Below are positions 18,889-27,007 of a stretch of 64,000 nucleotides of DNA, one piece after another. The stretch is from Bacteroidia bacterium (GTDB lineage: Bacteria > Bacteroidota > Bacteroidia > Cytophagales > Cyclobacteriaceae). A model generated the notes under the pieces. It made no database searches. It saw nothing but the letters and a program-made list of their open reading frames with translations, and was not told the origin of the DNA. The stretch lies in contig JAUHYU010000014.1 in the NCBI GenBank assembly GCA_030426345.1, positions 1 to 64,000 of the forward strand, given 5' to 3'. Numbering within the stretch: position 1 is the first letter of the stretch; each line of letters begins with the position of its first letter. A program made the translations under genes and the position numbers.

Positions 18889-19125
18889 ATGACTACGCTA
18901 TTATTAGGAATCGGGCTTATTGCAGTGTTTTTTGTACTTATGTCCGTGAGGCTCATCTTTATAAAAGGTGGTCAATTTAAGGGAACCTGCGCTTCGCAAA
19001 GTCCATTTCTAAATAAAGAAGGGGGCTCGTGCAGCTATTGTGGTAAAAACTTGGACGCAGGTGAATCATGTGGAAAAGAAGAAGAAACAAATGAGGTAGA
19101 TAAAGTCCTCTCAAAATTCAAATAA
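18889..19125 (+). CDS. Small membrane protein with paired cysteines
   Basis: A 78-residue protein with a single N-terminal membrane segment (about 3-22) followed by a short soluble tail carrying four cysteines: GTCASQS, then CSYCG and GESCG. Two CxxC-like knuckles suggest metal binding or a redox role, but no known domain is recognisable. Small proteins of this appearance, annotated only as membrane or secreted protein, are common in Bacteroidota. The ATG at 18889 is preferred because a promoter element overlaps any earlier start. The glmM gene starts 48 bp downstream on the same strand, so the two are likely co-transcribed. Confidence 0.7.
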   Translation: MTTLLLGIGLIAVFFVLMSVRLIFIKGGQFKGTCASQSPFLNKEGGSCSYCGKNLDAGESCGKEEETNEVDKVLSKFK

Positions 19126-19173
19126 TGGCTCCAATTCCATTCTCAAAAAAATCAATTTAATTAATCAATTATC

Positions 19174-20571
19174 ATGACATTAATAAAATCTATCTCCGGT
19201 ATCAGGGGTACGATTGGGGGTAAGGAGGGCGAAGGTCTAACTCCTCTTGATATTGTAAAATACACTGCTGCATTTGGATATTTATGCAAAGAACAGTCAG
19301 AAAGTAAAAAGATCGTAATAGGTCGAGATGCGCGCATTTCCGGCCAAATGGTTTCAAACATTGTAGCATCTACTTTGCAAAGCATTGGCTTTGACGTCGT
19401 GGATTTAGGGTTATCGACGACTCCAACAGTAGAAATTGCTGTACCACTGGAAGAAGCTGCCGGAGGAATCATATTAACCGCAAGCCACAATCCTGCACAG
19501 TGGAATGCATTAAAGTTGGTCAATAGCCAAGGTGAATTTATCTCTGCCGAAGAAGGCCAAAAGGTGTTGGATCTGGCAGAAAACGATGAGCTAAGTTTTG
19601 TAGAAACCAAACAACTTGGCTCGTATTCCACCAACGATACATATATCGACAAGCACATAGAAATGATTCTTGAGCTGCCTTTAGTTGATATCGAGGCAAT
19701 CAAGGAAAAGAATTTTAACGTCATAATAGATTGCGTCAACTCAACAGGGGGTATAGCTGTGCCGAAATTATTGAAGGCATTGGGTGTAAAGCATGTTCGA
19801 GAATTATACTGTGATCCGACTGGGCATTTTCCACACAACCCTGAACCACTTCCTGAAAATCTCAACCATATTTCCCGAGAGATGCATAATGGGAAATTTG
19901 ATTTGGGTATTGTTGTAGATCCCGATGTGGACAGATTGGCATTGCTCAACGAAGACGGTTCGCCCTTTGGCGAGGAATACACTTTGGTGGCTGTAGCTGA
20001 CTATGTGCTTAAAAGCTCTCCCGGCAACACGGTTTCCAACCTTTCCTCTACAAAAGCATTAAAGGATGTTACGCTAAAGAAAGGCGGGAACTATAATGCC
20101 GCTGCCGTTGGTGAAGTGAACGTGGTAAACAAAATGAAGGAAACAAATGCCATCATCGGAGGAGAAGGCAACGGCGGCGTGATTTATCCAAAGCTACACT
20201 ATGGCCGAGATGCACTGGTGGGCATCGCGCTTTTCTTGACTCATTTGGCAAAATTTGACAAATCAATGTCATTCTTGCGCGGGCAGTATCCCAATTATCA
20301 TATTTCTAAAAACAAAATAGAATTGACGCCTGATGTGGATGTGGATGAGATTTTAGAAGCGATAGAAAAAAAATACAAAAATAATCCAATCAATACTGTT
20401 GACGGAATCAAAATTGAATTTGAAAATGAATGGGTGCATTTGAGGAAATCAAATACTGAACCCATCATCCGGATTTATTCTGAATCTGCAACTTTGGCAA
20501 CTGCCGAACATCTCGCGAACAAGATTATTAGCGATATCAAAGAATTGGTTACGGAAAAAACTGAAGACTAA
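19174..20571 (+). CDS. glmM: Phosphoglucosamine mutase
   Basis: A 465-residue phosphohexomutase. The active-site serine lies in ILTASHNPAQWNALKL at about 99-114, the metal-binding loop is DPDVDRLAL near 249-257, the sugar-binding loop is GEGNGGVIYP near 331-340, and the phosphate loop KSNTEPIIRIYSES lies near the C-terminus. GlmM makes glucosamine-1-phosphate for peptidoglycan and lipopolysaccharide. The active-site and loop order fit GlmM, although phosphomannomutase-type activity cannot be excluded in this broad family. It has a small membrane protein gene upstream and a cysteine desulfurase 61 bp downstream. Confidence 0.9.
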   Translation: MTLIKSISGIRGTIGGKEGEGLTPLDIVKYTAAFGYLCKEQSESKKIVIGRDARISGQMVSNIVASTLQSIGFDVVDLGLSTTPTVEIAVPLEEAAGGIILTASHNPAQWNALKLVNSQGEFISAEEGQKVLDLAENDELSFVETKQLGSYSTNDTYIDKHIEMILELPLVDIEAIKEKNFNVIIDCVNSTGGIAVPKLLKALGVKHVRELYCDPTGHFPHNPEPLPENLNHISREMHNGKFDLGIVVDPDVDRLALLNEDGSPFGEEYTLVAVADYVLKSSPGNTVSNLSSTKALKDVTLKKGGNYNAAAVGEVNVVNKMKETNAIIGGEGNGGVIYPKLHYGRDALVGIALFLTHLAKFDKSMSFLRGQYPNYHISKNKIELTPDVDVDEILEAIEKKYKNNPINTVDGIKIEFENEWVHLRKSNTEPIIRIYSESATLATAEHLANKIISDIKELVTEKTED

Positions 20572-20577
20572 ACTTAC

Positions 20578-20606
20578 CCCCTTCAGGATGTCAAATCTTG
20601 AAGGGG
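20578..20606 (+). terminator. Hairpin between glmM and the cysteine desulfurase
   Basis: CCCCTTCA (20578-20585) pairs perfectly with TGAAGGGG (20599-20606) across a 13-base loop. No T-run follows, so it may be a weak or factor-dependent terminator or an RNA-processing site. Confidence 0.4.
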
Positions 20607-20632
20607 CCGATTAAGTCACAAATGGAGATTAC

Positions 20633-21766
20633 ATGAAAGTCTATTTAGACAACGCAGCCACGACCCCACTTGACGAGCGTGTATTCGAGGCCATGAAGCC
20701 ATATTTTCTTGAGTATCATGGTAATCCTTCCTCTATCCATACCTTTGGCAGAACGGTAAGGTCGGGAGTGGAAAAAGCTAGAAAGCAGGTTGCGGATTTC
20801 TTGCAGGTAGCTCCATCAGAAATATTTTTCACTTCCGGAGGCACAGAAGCGGACAATACAGTTATCAATTCTGCCATAGCACAATATGGAATTCAGCATG
20901 CCATCACTTCCAAAATTGAGCATCACGCAGTACTGCATACCCTGGAATACCTAGAAAAAGCAGGTAAAATCCATGTACACTTCGTGGATTTGGATCCCCA
21001 AGGGCAGGTAGACTATTCCCATCTGGAAAAACTGCTTAAAATCCATGAAAATGCATTCGTCTCGCTGATGCATGCCAACAATGAGATAGGCAATATCACA
21101 GACATCGACATGGTCGCTGAGCTCTGCGGACAACACAAAGCTTATTATCATTCTGACACAGTCCAGTCCCTGGGGCATGCGGCCATTGATCTGAGCAATC
21201 CTAACATCCACTCTATTGTTGGTTCGGCACATAAATTTCATGGACCAAAGGGAGTTGGTCTGATGTACTTACGGGCGGACAAACAACTTGCCCCCTTCCT
21301 TCATGGAGGCGGACAGGAACGCAACATGCGTGGTGGCACAGAGAACGTTCCCGGGATCGTCGGGCTGGCCAAGGCTCTGGAGCTAACCATTTCCGAACAA
21401 GAAACAAATCAGCAGAAATTGCTCGAATTGAAGCAATACACGATTCAGAAACTTAAGGAAAACATAGAAGGTGTAGCGTTTAACGGCCTTAGCGTAGATA
21501 CAGGACGAAGCCTGCACAAGGTGCTAAGCATTGGCCTTCCTGGCGTAGAAGACAATGATATGGTACTTTTTAACCTAGACATCAACGGCATCGCTGTGAG
21601 TGGCGGAAGTGCCTGCTCCAGTGGCACGAGCATCGGATCGCATGTGCTGGAGGCTATTCAAACAAAAGAAAATATGGGTCTTTTGCGGATTTCTTTTAGC
21701 AGATTTAACGCAAAGGACGAGATTGATTATTTTGTGGAGAAGCTGAGTTTGACTTTGAAAAGCTAA
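20633..21766 (+). CDS. Cysteine desulfurase (IscS/NifS family)
   Basis: A 377-residue PLP enzyme that removes sulfur from cysteine for Fe-S cluster, thiamine or tRNA thiolation pathways. The PLP lysine is K201 in SAHKFHGPKG, and the sulfur-accepting cysteine is C328 in SGGSACSSGT. The insertion around the cysteine loop and the lack of a SufS-type beta-hairpin favour the IscS/NifS-like group I. No isc or suf scaffold genes are adjacent; an IscA-type protein is encoded 25 kb away. A vestige of this gene's 3' end recurs at 22902-22937. Confidence 0.93.
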   Translation: MKVYLDNAATTPLDERVFEAMKPYFLEYHGNPSSIHTFGRTVRSGVEKARKQVADFLQVAPSEIFFTSGGTEADNTVINSAIAQYGIQHAITSKIEHHAVLHTLEYLEKAGKIHVHFVDLDPQGQVDYSHLEKLLKIHENAFVSLMHANNEIGNITDIDMVAELCGQHKAYYHSDTVQSLGHAAIDLSNPNIHSIVGSAHKFHGPKGVGLMYLRADKQLAPFLHGGGQERNMRGGTENVPGIVGLAKALELTISEQETNQQKLLELKQYTIQKLKENIEGVAFNGLSVDTGRSLHKVLSIGLPGVEDNDMVLFNLDINGIAVSGGSACSSGTSIGSHVLEAIQTKENMGLLRISFSRFNAKDEIDYFVEKLSLTLKS

Positions 21767-21905
21767 AATCTCTTCAACTACTGTTAGGGGTTTTTGACTA
21801 TTTGATATCAGGATATGTCTCTTCCATTTGAGGAGAGGAAACCCGTCAAAGGCCTTATTTTTCCATGGATTCATATTTGCACTTACCGTGTGAGTAGGTG
21901 CAGGT
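21731..21905 (+). repeat. Copy 1 of a diverged 100-170 bp direct repeat
   Basis: The segment covers the last codons of the desulfurase and the following intergenic DNA. It shares the order AGCTGAGTTTGA, AAAAGCTAAA, CCATTTGA and TTATTTTTCCATGGAT with the copies at 22902-23059 and 24318-24425. Similarity was judged by eye and is patchy. Confidence 0.55.
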
Positions 21906-22128
21906 AAATGGAAAAGCTATGAGCCGACTCAGTAGTTTGGCTTATCCTGAAGGTTTTTGAAGTTTTACTACTATGAATCGGGTTAATGTAGTAAGTTTTC
22001 AACTTAGATGGACAAGTAGAATGCATTAAACACGATCATAAGTTTTAAGATTTGTAACTTTGACCCTACTTGGTAGATAAACAACACCAATAAGCAAGGC
22101 ATTAAACGAAATATAATTTAGAAAAGCC
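21767..22128. other. Gene-free stretch behind the cysteine desulfurase
   Basis: No credible gene. The first 140 bp are the non-coding part of repeat copy 1, including a CATGGA element. The rest is A+T-rich and presumably holds the promoter of the TPR gene, but I could not assign a clear TAnnTTTG element to it. Confidence 0.5.
21848..21870 (-). repeat. Copy C of the short interspersed CATGGATTTT repeat
   Basis: The minus strand reads ATCCATGGAAAAATAAG then GCCTTT. It resembles copy E at 24361 most closely and is embedded in the larger direct repeat. Confidence 0.5.
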
Positions 22129-22815
22129 ATGAGTAAAGAGGTAAAAGCGAAAAAGAAAGTGACGAAAGGAGATACTTATGAAACTCTAAAAGCTCTGTAT
22201 TATTCTGGCAAAGTGAAGCCGTCCTTAAATAAAATTCTTGTTGAATTAGAAAATGATTCAAAAAACCCAGATCTAGCTCTTTTGGCTTGTAAGTGCTTGG
22301 CAAGGGCTAAGAATTTTGAAGGTTTATCGTCATACGCTGATCTTTCTATTAAAATAGCTCCTAAGAATGCAGAAGGATATTTCTACAAAGGAGTGGCCAT
22401 TCAACACATAAAAGGGAAAGAGCAAGAGGCGCTAAAAAACTTTAACAAGGCATTAACATTAGAACCGGACAATCCTGTCTTCCTTAAAAGTAAGGCCAAC
22501 ACTCATCTTCTGCTTTATAAAGATTATCATTTGCCAATAAAATTTGCTGAAAAACATAGGCTTAAAGCCGAAGAGAGTCTTTTAAAAATTATTGAGCTGA
22601 TAGAGCAAAAGAAAAATCCTGATTATATAGATTTCCTGACTATTGCCGAGGTAAGTATTATGGCTGAACGAACTCTAGATGCCAAGAGGTATTTCATAAA
22701 AGCAGTAAAAGCCTTTAACGCTTCTGATGAATCAGAGCAAGATATGAATATTTATAAGGATATCATTAAGGCTCAAAAAGCTTGTATAAAGCTGATGGAG
22801 AAATTCACTGAATAA
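22129..22815 (+). CDS. TPR-like repeat protein, function unknown
   Basis: A 228-residue soluble protein with no signal peptide. The first 20 residues are very lysine-rich. The body looks all-helical with tetratricopeptide-like spacing: ALLACKCLARAKNFEGLSSY, then AEGYFYKGVAIQHIKGKEQE and ALKNFNKALTLEPDNPVFL at about 80-125, which is a good TPR consensus. A lysine-rich third part ends in a short coil. TPR domains mediate protein contacts, and no partner can be named from this context. The gene is flanked on both sides by copies of the same direct repeat, so it looks like a recent or mobile addition behind the cysteine desulfurase. Confidence 0.75.
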   Translation: MSKEVKAKKKVTKGDTYETLKALYYSGKVKPSLNKILVELENDSKNPDLALLACKCLARAKNFEGLSSYADLSIKIAPKNAEGYFYKGVAIQHIKGKEQEALKNFNKALTLEPDNPVFLKSKANTHLLLYKDYHLPIKFAEKHRLKAEESLLKIIELIEQKKNPDYIDFLTIAEVSIMAERTLDAKRYFIKAVKAFNASDESEQDMNIYKDIIKAQKACIKLMEKFTE

Positions 22816-22901
22816 TAATTTCAGCAAGATCTTTTGACGTTATCGGCCAAAAGAATAATTATCCCCTTCCAGAAAATAAATACCTAGCACATCTCATGGC
22901 T

Positions 22902-22937
22902 ATATTGTACAAACTGAGTTTGAACGTAAAAAGCTAA
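22902..22937 (+). pseudogene. Vestige of the 3' end of the cysteine desulfurase gene
   Basis: Reading from 22911, the codons give KLSLNVKS and a TAA stop, against KLSLTLKS and TAA at the true end of the desulfurase (21740-21766). Six of eight codons agree in residue, and the bases just before and after also align. With no gene body upstream, this is best explained as a duplicated gene tail carried along with the repeat. Confidence 0.55.
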
Positions 22938-23035
22938 ATCACTCCAACCGCACTTCGAGGTTTCTGGCCTATAGGATTTTGGATATAATATTCCTACTGC
23001 CATTTGATCTGGTGAATTCCGCCAAAAAAGTCATC

Positions 23036-23059
23036 TAAAAGCCTATAAAATCCATGATA
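23036..23059 (-). repeat. Copy D of the short interspersed CATGGATTTT repeat
   Basis: On the minus strand it reads ATCATGGATTTTATAG then GCTTTTA. It lies at the right end of direct repeat copy 2. Confidence 0.55.
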
Positions 23060-23223
23060 CGAATCATTGTGTCTCAGATTTGCCCTTTCGTATTTTAGGG
23101 GTTTCTATCCATCCAAAAACTTGTTAGATTTACCCAATTTATTTATTGGGTATCAACGACTTGTTTTTGACTGTGGTTTATATAGCCAGTCGTGACAAAA
23201 CCACTTGAGCATCTATATTGATC

Positions 23224-24273
23224 ATGAAAAGACAAACGGTTTTAAAAGGAGTTTTGCGAGCTTTCCTTATAGTAATTTTGGGGCTGATATCCTGCCTTGA
23301 TTCAAATGCGCAAGCAACAGATACGGCGCGTGTCAAGATCGAGAATAGCTGGATTGAGAAAATGAATAATAAAATTGCCATCGATGTTTCATTGAATAAT
23401 TCGTACGAAATATTTGAAGTAAAGACCACAACTAACAAATATGTGCTTCACCCGAATGCACCAACTAACTTACGTTTGAAATTTGGTTACAGGTTTGTAT
23501 CCTTTGGTCTTCAGTTTGCTCCCAATTTTATTCCCAGCAATGGCGATGAAGATTCAAAAGGAAACACAAAATCATTCGGATTAAGAACCGCTCTGATTTT
23601 CAAACATTGGTTTCTTAATCTATCATATACAAAAGTAAAAGGATATTATCTTGAAAATTCTAAGGATTATCCCCCATGGGAGCAAGGAGATCCTTATTTT
23701 CAGATTCCTGAATTGAACTATACCGGGTTTGCCATTGAGTCGGGATACTCCAATAATTCAAAATTTTCAATTCGCAGCCTGACCACACAAGCAGAGCGTC
23801 AGCTAAAAAGTGCAGGGAGCTTTATTCCTGTATTCAATTTTCGTCACTATAAATTAGACGATCAATCAACAGGAGCAAGTACACAAATGTCGAGCAATAT
23901 TGAAGCGAGTATTGGACCAGGCTATGGCTATACATTTGTTATAAATGAAAATTTTTACTTGTCATTGGGCATGCTCACCAGCATCGGCTACCTAAATTCA
24001 AAGGTGACAACACGTCAATCAAATAGTAAGGACATCACAAAGCAAGACGATTTTATCTTTAGATGGGATGGCAAATCAGGGATAGGATATAATGGAAGCA
24101 GGTTTTATACGGGGCTGTACGCCAATATATCAGGCACAGAATATAAACAGGAGTTTACGAACGCGGTCAACCACGAAACCAGGGTTTTCTATCATCTTTT
24201 TGTGGGCATACGGATCAATTCCCCTGACTACCTAGAGCGGCAAATGACCAAGATTCAAAACAAACTTCCATAG
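23224..24273 (+). CDS. DUF4421-type outer-membrane beta-barrel-like protein
   Basis: A 349-residue exported protein. The ATG at 23224 starts a signal peptide ending near DSNAQA (about residue 27); an in-frame TTG two codons earlier adds nothing. The mature chain is made of alternating hydrophobic/polar strands with many aromatic residues and a terminal region (HETRVFYHLFVGIRINSPDY) typical of an outer-membrane barrel. The phrases GYRFVSFGLQFAPNF and PELNYTGFAIESGYSNN fit the Bacteroidota family DUF4421, whose function is unknown. It stands alone between two copies of the direct repeat. Confidence 0.78.
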   Translation: MKRQTVLKGVLRAFLIVILGLISCLDSNAQATDTARVKIENSWIEKMNNKIAIDVSLNNSYEIFEVKTTTNKYVLHPNAPTNLRLKFGYRFVSFGLQFAPNFIPSNGDEDSKGNTKSFGLRTALIFKHWFLNLSYTKVKGYYLENSKDYPPWEQGDPYFQIPELNYTGFAIESGYSNNSKFSIRSLTTQAERQLKSAGSFIPVFNFRHYKLDDQSTGASTQMSSNIEASIGPGYGYTFVINENFYLSLGMLTSIGYLNSKVTTRQSNSKDITKQDDFIFRWDGKSGIGYNGSRFYTGLYANISGTEYKQEFTNAVNHETRVFYHLFVGIRINSPDYLERQMTKIQNKLP

Positions 24274-24317
24274 TATGGATGCTTCCCTGATACAGCACAA
24301 GTATCTACTTGCGCCAA

Positions 24318-24425
24318 AGGCGATATGTCTAGCTACTGGTATTTGAGCTAGTGAATTCCTCCAAAAAGCGTTATTTTTCCATGGATTTATATTTTATGTA
24401 TATGTGGGTAGGTCGAATGCCATAC
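24318..24425 (+). repeat. Copy 3 of the diverged direct repeat
   Basis: It shares CTACTG, ATTTGA, GTGAATTCC and CCAAAAA with copy 2, and TTATTTTTCCATGGAT, ATATTT and GTAGGT with copy 1. It lies between the DUF4421 gene and the HEPN-like gene. Confidence 0.6.
24361..24386 (-). repeat. Copy E of the short interspersed CATGGATTTT repeat
   Basis: The minus strand reads ATCCATGGAAAAATAAC then GCTTTTTGG. It is part of direct repeat copy 3. Confidence 0.55.
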
Positions 24426-24452
24426 CCAGTTATTCTGCTAAAATAGCTTTAT

Positions 24453-24896
24453 ATGTTTGGAATTGAAAACTCAAAAGACCGCCTTCAACTACTCGAAGAG
24501 AACTTTAGTAAACTAAGGGAAGACCCATTAAACATCTCTCTTGCTGAACATGCATGTTCAGATGCCTGGCATTTAATAGATTGGATTCTTGTTGAAAAAA
24601 AAGAAACTGATCCAACCTTAACCAAGGAACAATTTCGAATTAAAGTATATAAAGATTGTCCTGAAATTAAAATTCTTCATGATCTTGCCAACAGTATTAA
24701 ACATAAAGAACTTAATAGTCCAAAAGTTCGAATAGTGAGAACTAGAAAACATGGAGGTAATTTCAACAGTGACTTTTCTAAAGATTTTAATGTGTCAAGA
24801 TTGGAAATCCATTTTGAAGACGATACCAAAATTGACTTAGATGATTTAGTGAAAACTGCGATTGGCTATTGGAATCAACTATTGAATGAATACTAA
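24453..24896 (+). CDS. Small HEPN-like protein of unknown function
   Basis: A 147-residue soluble protein with no signal peptide. I do not recognise a named family with certainty. The pattern HACSDAWHLIDWI near residues 35-47, followed by CPEIKILHDLANSIKHKEL at about 70-88, resembles small stand-alone proteins of the HEPN superfamily, where a helix pair ends in a D-x-x-N-x-x-K-H type motif. HEPN proteins are often RNases or toxin partners, but the classic R-x4-6-H motif is not obvious here. It is monocistronic, next to a direct repeat, and converges on hemH. Confidence 0.6.
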   Translation: MFGIENSKDRLQLLEENFSKLREDPLNISLAEHACSDAWHLIDWILVEKKETDPTLTKEQFRIKVYKDCPEIKILHDLANSIKHKELNSPKVRIVRTRKHGGNFNSDFSKDFNVSRLEIHFEDDTKIDLDDLVKTAIGYWNQLLNEY

Positions 24897-24965
24897 GAAA
24901 TGAAGTTAATAGTTTTCAAATCACTTTGAGTTTATCTTAAACCCAGTATAGTAATCCGAACGCAA

Positions 24966-25991
24966 CTAAGCTTTTCCTCTCACCATCTGCTCTACGCCCT
25001 CTACCCAAATATCGTTGGAGTTTAGGCTTTCTACGAGTTGCCACTCCTCACCTCCGTGCTCAACAAACAATTCCTTGAACTCCACCGCAACTTCGATGGT
25101 TGTTTCCAGACAATCGCTCACAAATGCCGGGCTAAAGATCAAAACCTTTTTCTTGCCTTCACCCGCCAACCTTTTGATCTCATCTTCGGCATAGGGTTTG
25201 ATCCATGGATTTTTGCCCAATCTCGACTGGAAAAATACTGTGTATTGGTCTTCACTGATGTCAAGGGCTTCCGCAAGCTTTCTGGATGTTTGGAAACATT
25301 GTGCCCGATAGCAAAACTGGTTTTTGCTGTGGTAAGTCGAGCAGCATTTGGCATTGATCTGACAGTAGTTATCCACAGCAGACTTCAAGATTTGCCGCTC
25401 AGGCAAGCCGTGATAGCTAAAAATAAAGTGGTCAAAATCCATGGATTCCATATGCTTTTTGGCATTTGTCGCAAAGGTGCGGATCAACGCTTCATTGTCA
25501 GGGAAATTGGTAATGAATTCCAATTCAGGAAAAACCAATCTTCCTTTTATCAGATCCATCACCTCCTCGATCACAGATCCGGTAGATGCAGAAGCATAGT
25601 GTGGAAAAAGCGGCAGGACGATGATTTTCTTTACGTTGGCGGCAAACAGCTCGTCCAACGCAGCCGCGATGGAAGGCTTTTGATAGCGCATTCCAAAAGC
25701 CACTTCAAAGTCCTTGCCCAAACGCTGCTCCAATTTGTCTTTCAAATCCATGCCATGAAACAATAGTGGCGAACCTCGATCTTCCCAAAGCTCCTGATAT
25801 ATTTTGGCAGACTTGGGGGCACGAAACGGTGCGATAATAAAATTAATCAGCAGCCATCGGGAAATAAATGGAATGTCAATCACCCTTTTATCCATTAAAA
25901 ACTCACGCAAATATTTACGCACATCCGGCACAGACGGGCTGTCCGGGGTTCCGAGGTTGACCAGTAATACTCCTGTTTTTGCTTTCGCCAC
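24966..25991 (-). CDS. hemH: Ferrochelatase
   Basis: A 341-residue enzyme that inserts Fe2+ into protoporphyrin IX, the last step of protoheme synthesis. The N-terminus VLLVNLGTPDSP and the catalytic FSYHGLPER (histidine 194) are diagnostic. Five cysteines between residues 210 and 232 (C210, C216, C217, C227, C232) cluster after the active site, a pattern seen in several bacterial ferrochelatases. The two exact ATCCATGGAT palindromes at 25201 and 25437 fall inside this gene. It is divergent from the glycosyltransferase at 26053. Confidence 0.96.
   Translation of the reverse strand: MAKAKTGVLLVNLGTPDSPSVPDVRKYLREFLMDKRVIDIPFISRWLLINFIIAPFRAPKSAKIYQELWEDRGSPLLFHGMDLKDKLEQRLGKDFEVAFGMRYQKPSIAAALDELFAANVKKIIVLPLFPHYASASTGSVIEEVMDLIKGRLVFPELEFITNFPDNEALIRTFATNAKKHMESMDFDHFIFSYHGLPERQILKSAVDNYCQINAKCCSTYHSKNQFCYRAQCFQTSRKLAEALDISEDQYTVFFQSRLGKNPWIKPYAEDEIKRLAGEGKKKVLIFSPAFVSDCLETTIEVAVEFKELFVEHGGEEWQLVESLNSNDIWVEGVEQMVRGKA
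25437..25462 (+). repeat. CATGGATTTT-type element inside hemH
   Basis: ATCCATGGATTCCAT followed by ATGCTTTTTGG resembles the intergenic copies closely, yet here it encodes residues around 178-186 of ferrochelatase. It could be chance in coding DNA or an in-frame insertion. Confidence 0.35.
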
Positions 25992-26052
25992 TTCTATATC
26001 CTATTTATATTGTCGCGTAAAATTAAAACATAATTCAGAAACTAAAACAGAA

Positions 26053-26991
26053 ATGGATAATCCGCTGGTAAGCGTCATCTGTTTGTGCCACAACCACGAA
26101 CGCTACGTAGAGCGGGCCATCGCCTCTGTGCTGCATCAATCTTATGCTCCTATCGAGTTGATTGTGGTGGACGATGCCAGCAGTGACAGCAGTCGTGAAA
26201 TCATCAATAAACTATCCAAAATCCATGGATTTCTGACCCATTTTACTAAAAACAATACCGGAAACTGCAAGGCCTTTAATCAGGGGCTAAAACTTTCTAA
26301 GGGGAAATATATCATCGATTTGGCGGCAGATGACCTGTTAATGTCTACCAGAATCCATGCAGGGGTTGAAAGCCTTGAATCCAAAGGAGAGAATTATGCT
26401 GTGGACTTTTGCGATGTGGAGCTTGTGAATGAAAACGGTCAGGATCCCGTTACACATTTCAAACGAAATGCTCATGGAATTTTAATGGATTTTGTACCGG
26501 ACGGGGACATATATGCCGCACTTGTGGAGCGGTATTTCATTTCTACGCCATCGATGATGATGCGCCGTTCGGTATTGGAAGAGTTGGGTGGGTATGACGA
26601 AAATCTCAGTTATGAGGATTTTGATTTTTGGGTGCGATCAGCTAGGAAATATAAATATGCCTTTACCAATCAGGTATTGGTCAGGAAGCATATCCTTTCC
26701 AAATCTTTGTCGTCGTTTCAGTACAAGCGAAAAAATAAACATAGTTTGAGTACGGCGATTATTTGTGAAAAAATTTTCCAAATGAATCAATCTACCATGG
26801 AAAATAAGGCCCTTTTAAGGCGAATTAAGTACGAATTAAAATGGGCGTTGATTACGGAGAATTGGGACGCAGCTGAAAAATTTATGATCCTAAAGAAAAA
26901 ATTGACAGGTAAAAGTATCAGCGATCGGCTGATACGTCAAGTCATAAAAATGAAGCCCCCTTGGTATTTTTTATGGAAATTGGTTCTTTAG
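26053..26991 (+). CDS. Family 2 glycosyltransferase
   Basis: A 312-residue GT-A fold enzyme. It opens directly with NPLVSVICLCHNHERYVERA, the canonical first strand, then VVDDASSDSSREI (nucleotide-sugar binding) and DLAADDLLM as the DxD-like metal site near residue 96. YEDFDFWVRSARKYKYAF near 190-207 is the acceptor-side ED motif. The reading frame is open as far back as 25804, but that part would lie antisense over hemH, so the ATG at 26053 is chosen. It is single-gene and far from the exopolysaccharide cluster. Donor and acceptor sugars are unknown. Confidence 0.88.
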   Translation: MDNPLVSVICLCHNHERYVERAIASVLHQSYAPIELIVVDDASSDSSREIINKLSKIHGFLTHFTKNNTGNCKAFNQGLKLSKGKYIIDLAADDLLMSTRIHAGVESLESKGENYAVDFCDVELVNENGQDPVTHFKRNAHGILMDFVPDGDIYAALVERYFISTPSMMMRRSVLEELGGYDENLSYEDFDFWVRSARKYKYAFTNQVLVRKHILSKSLSSFQYKRKNKHSLSTAIICEKIFQMNQSTMENKALLRRIKYELKWALITENWDAAEKFMILKKKLTGKSISDRLIRQVIKMKPPWYFLWKLVL

Positions 26992-27007
26992 CTTGAAAAG
27001 CTATTTT
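26989..27007. terminator. Short bidirectional terminator containing both stop codons
   Basis: TAGCTT, loop GAA, AAGCTA, then TTTT. The left arm holds the glycosyltransferase stop codon and the right arm holds the stop of the convergent DUF819 gene. A six-pair stem with T-runs on both sides is small but plausible. Confidence 0.4.

Larger units (their letters stand above)
22902..23059 (+). repeat. Copy 2 of the diverged direct repeat; otherwise empty intergenic DNA
   Basis: The interval 22994-23028 matches 24333-24367 at 30 of 35 positions by my count, and the first part matches the end of the cysteine desulfurase. The whole gap 22816-23223 holds no credible gene beyond this repeat and a CATGGATTTT element. 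Confidence 0.6.

Noticed and set aside
19161-19982. A 273-codon minus-strand frame opposite glmM
   Set aside because: It is a serine/proline-rich shadow of glmM with no family features and no separate promoter.
21767-24452. A possible insertion sequence or phage fragment in the repeat-rich region
   Set aside because: No transposase, integrase, terminal inverted repeats or target duplications were seen; the repeats are direct and diverged.
25804-26052. A 5' extension of the glycosyltransferase reading frame
   Set aside because: It would lie antisense over the start of hemH and has no GT2 features; the ATG at 26053 begins the canonical first strand.
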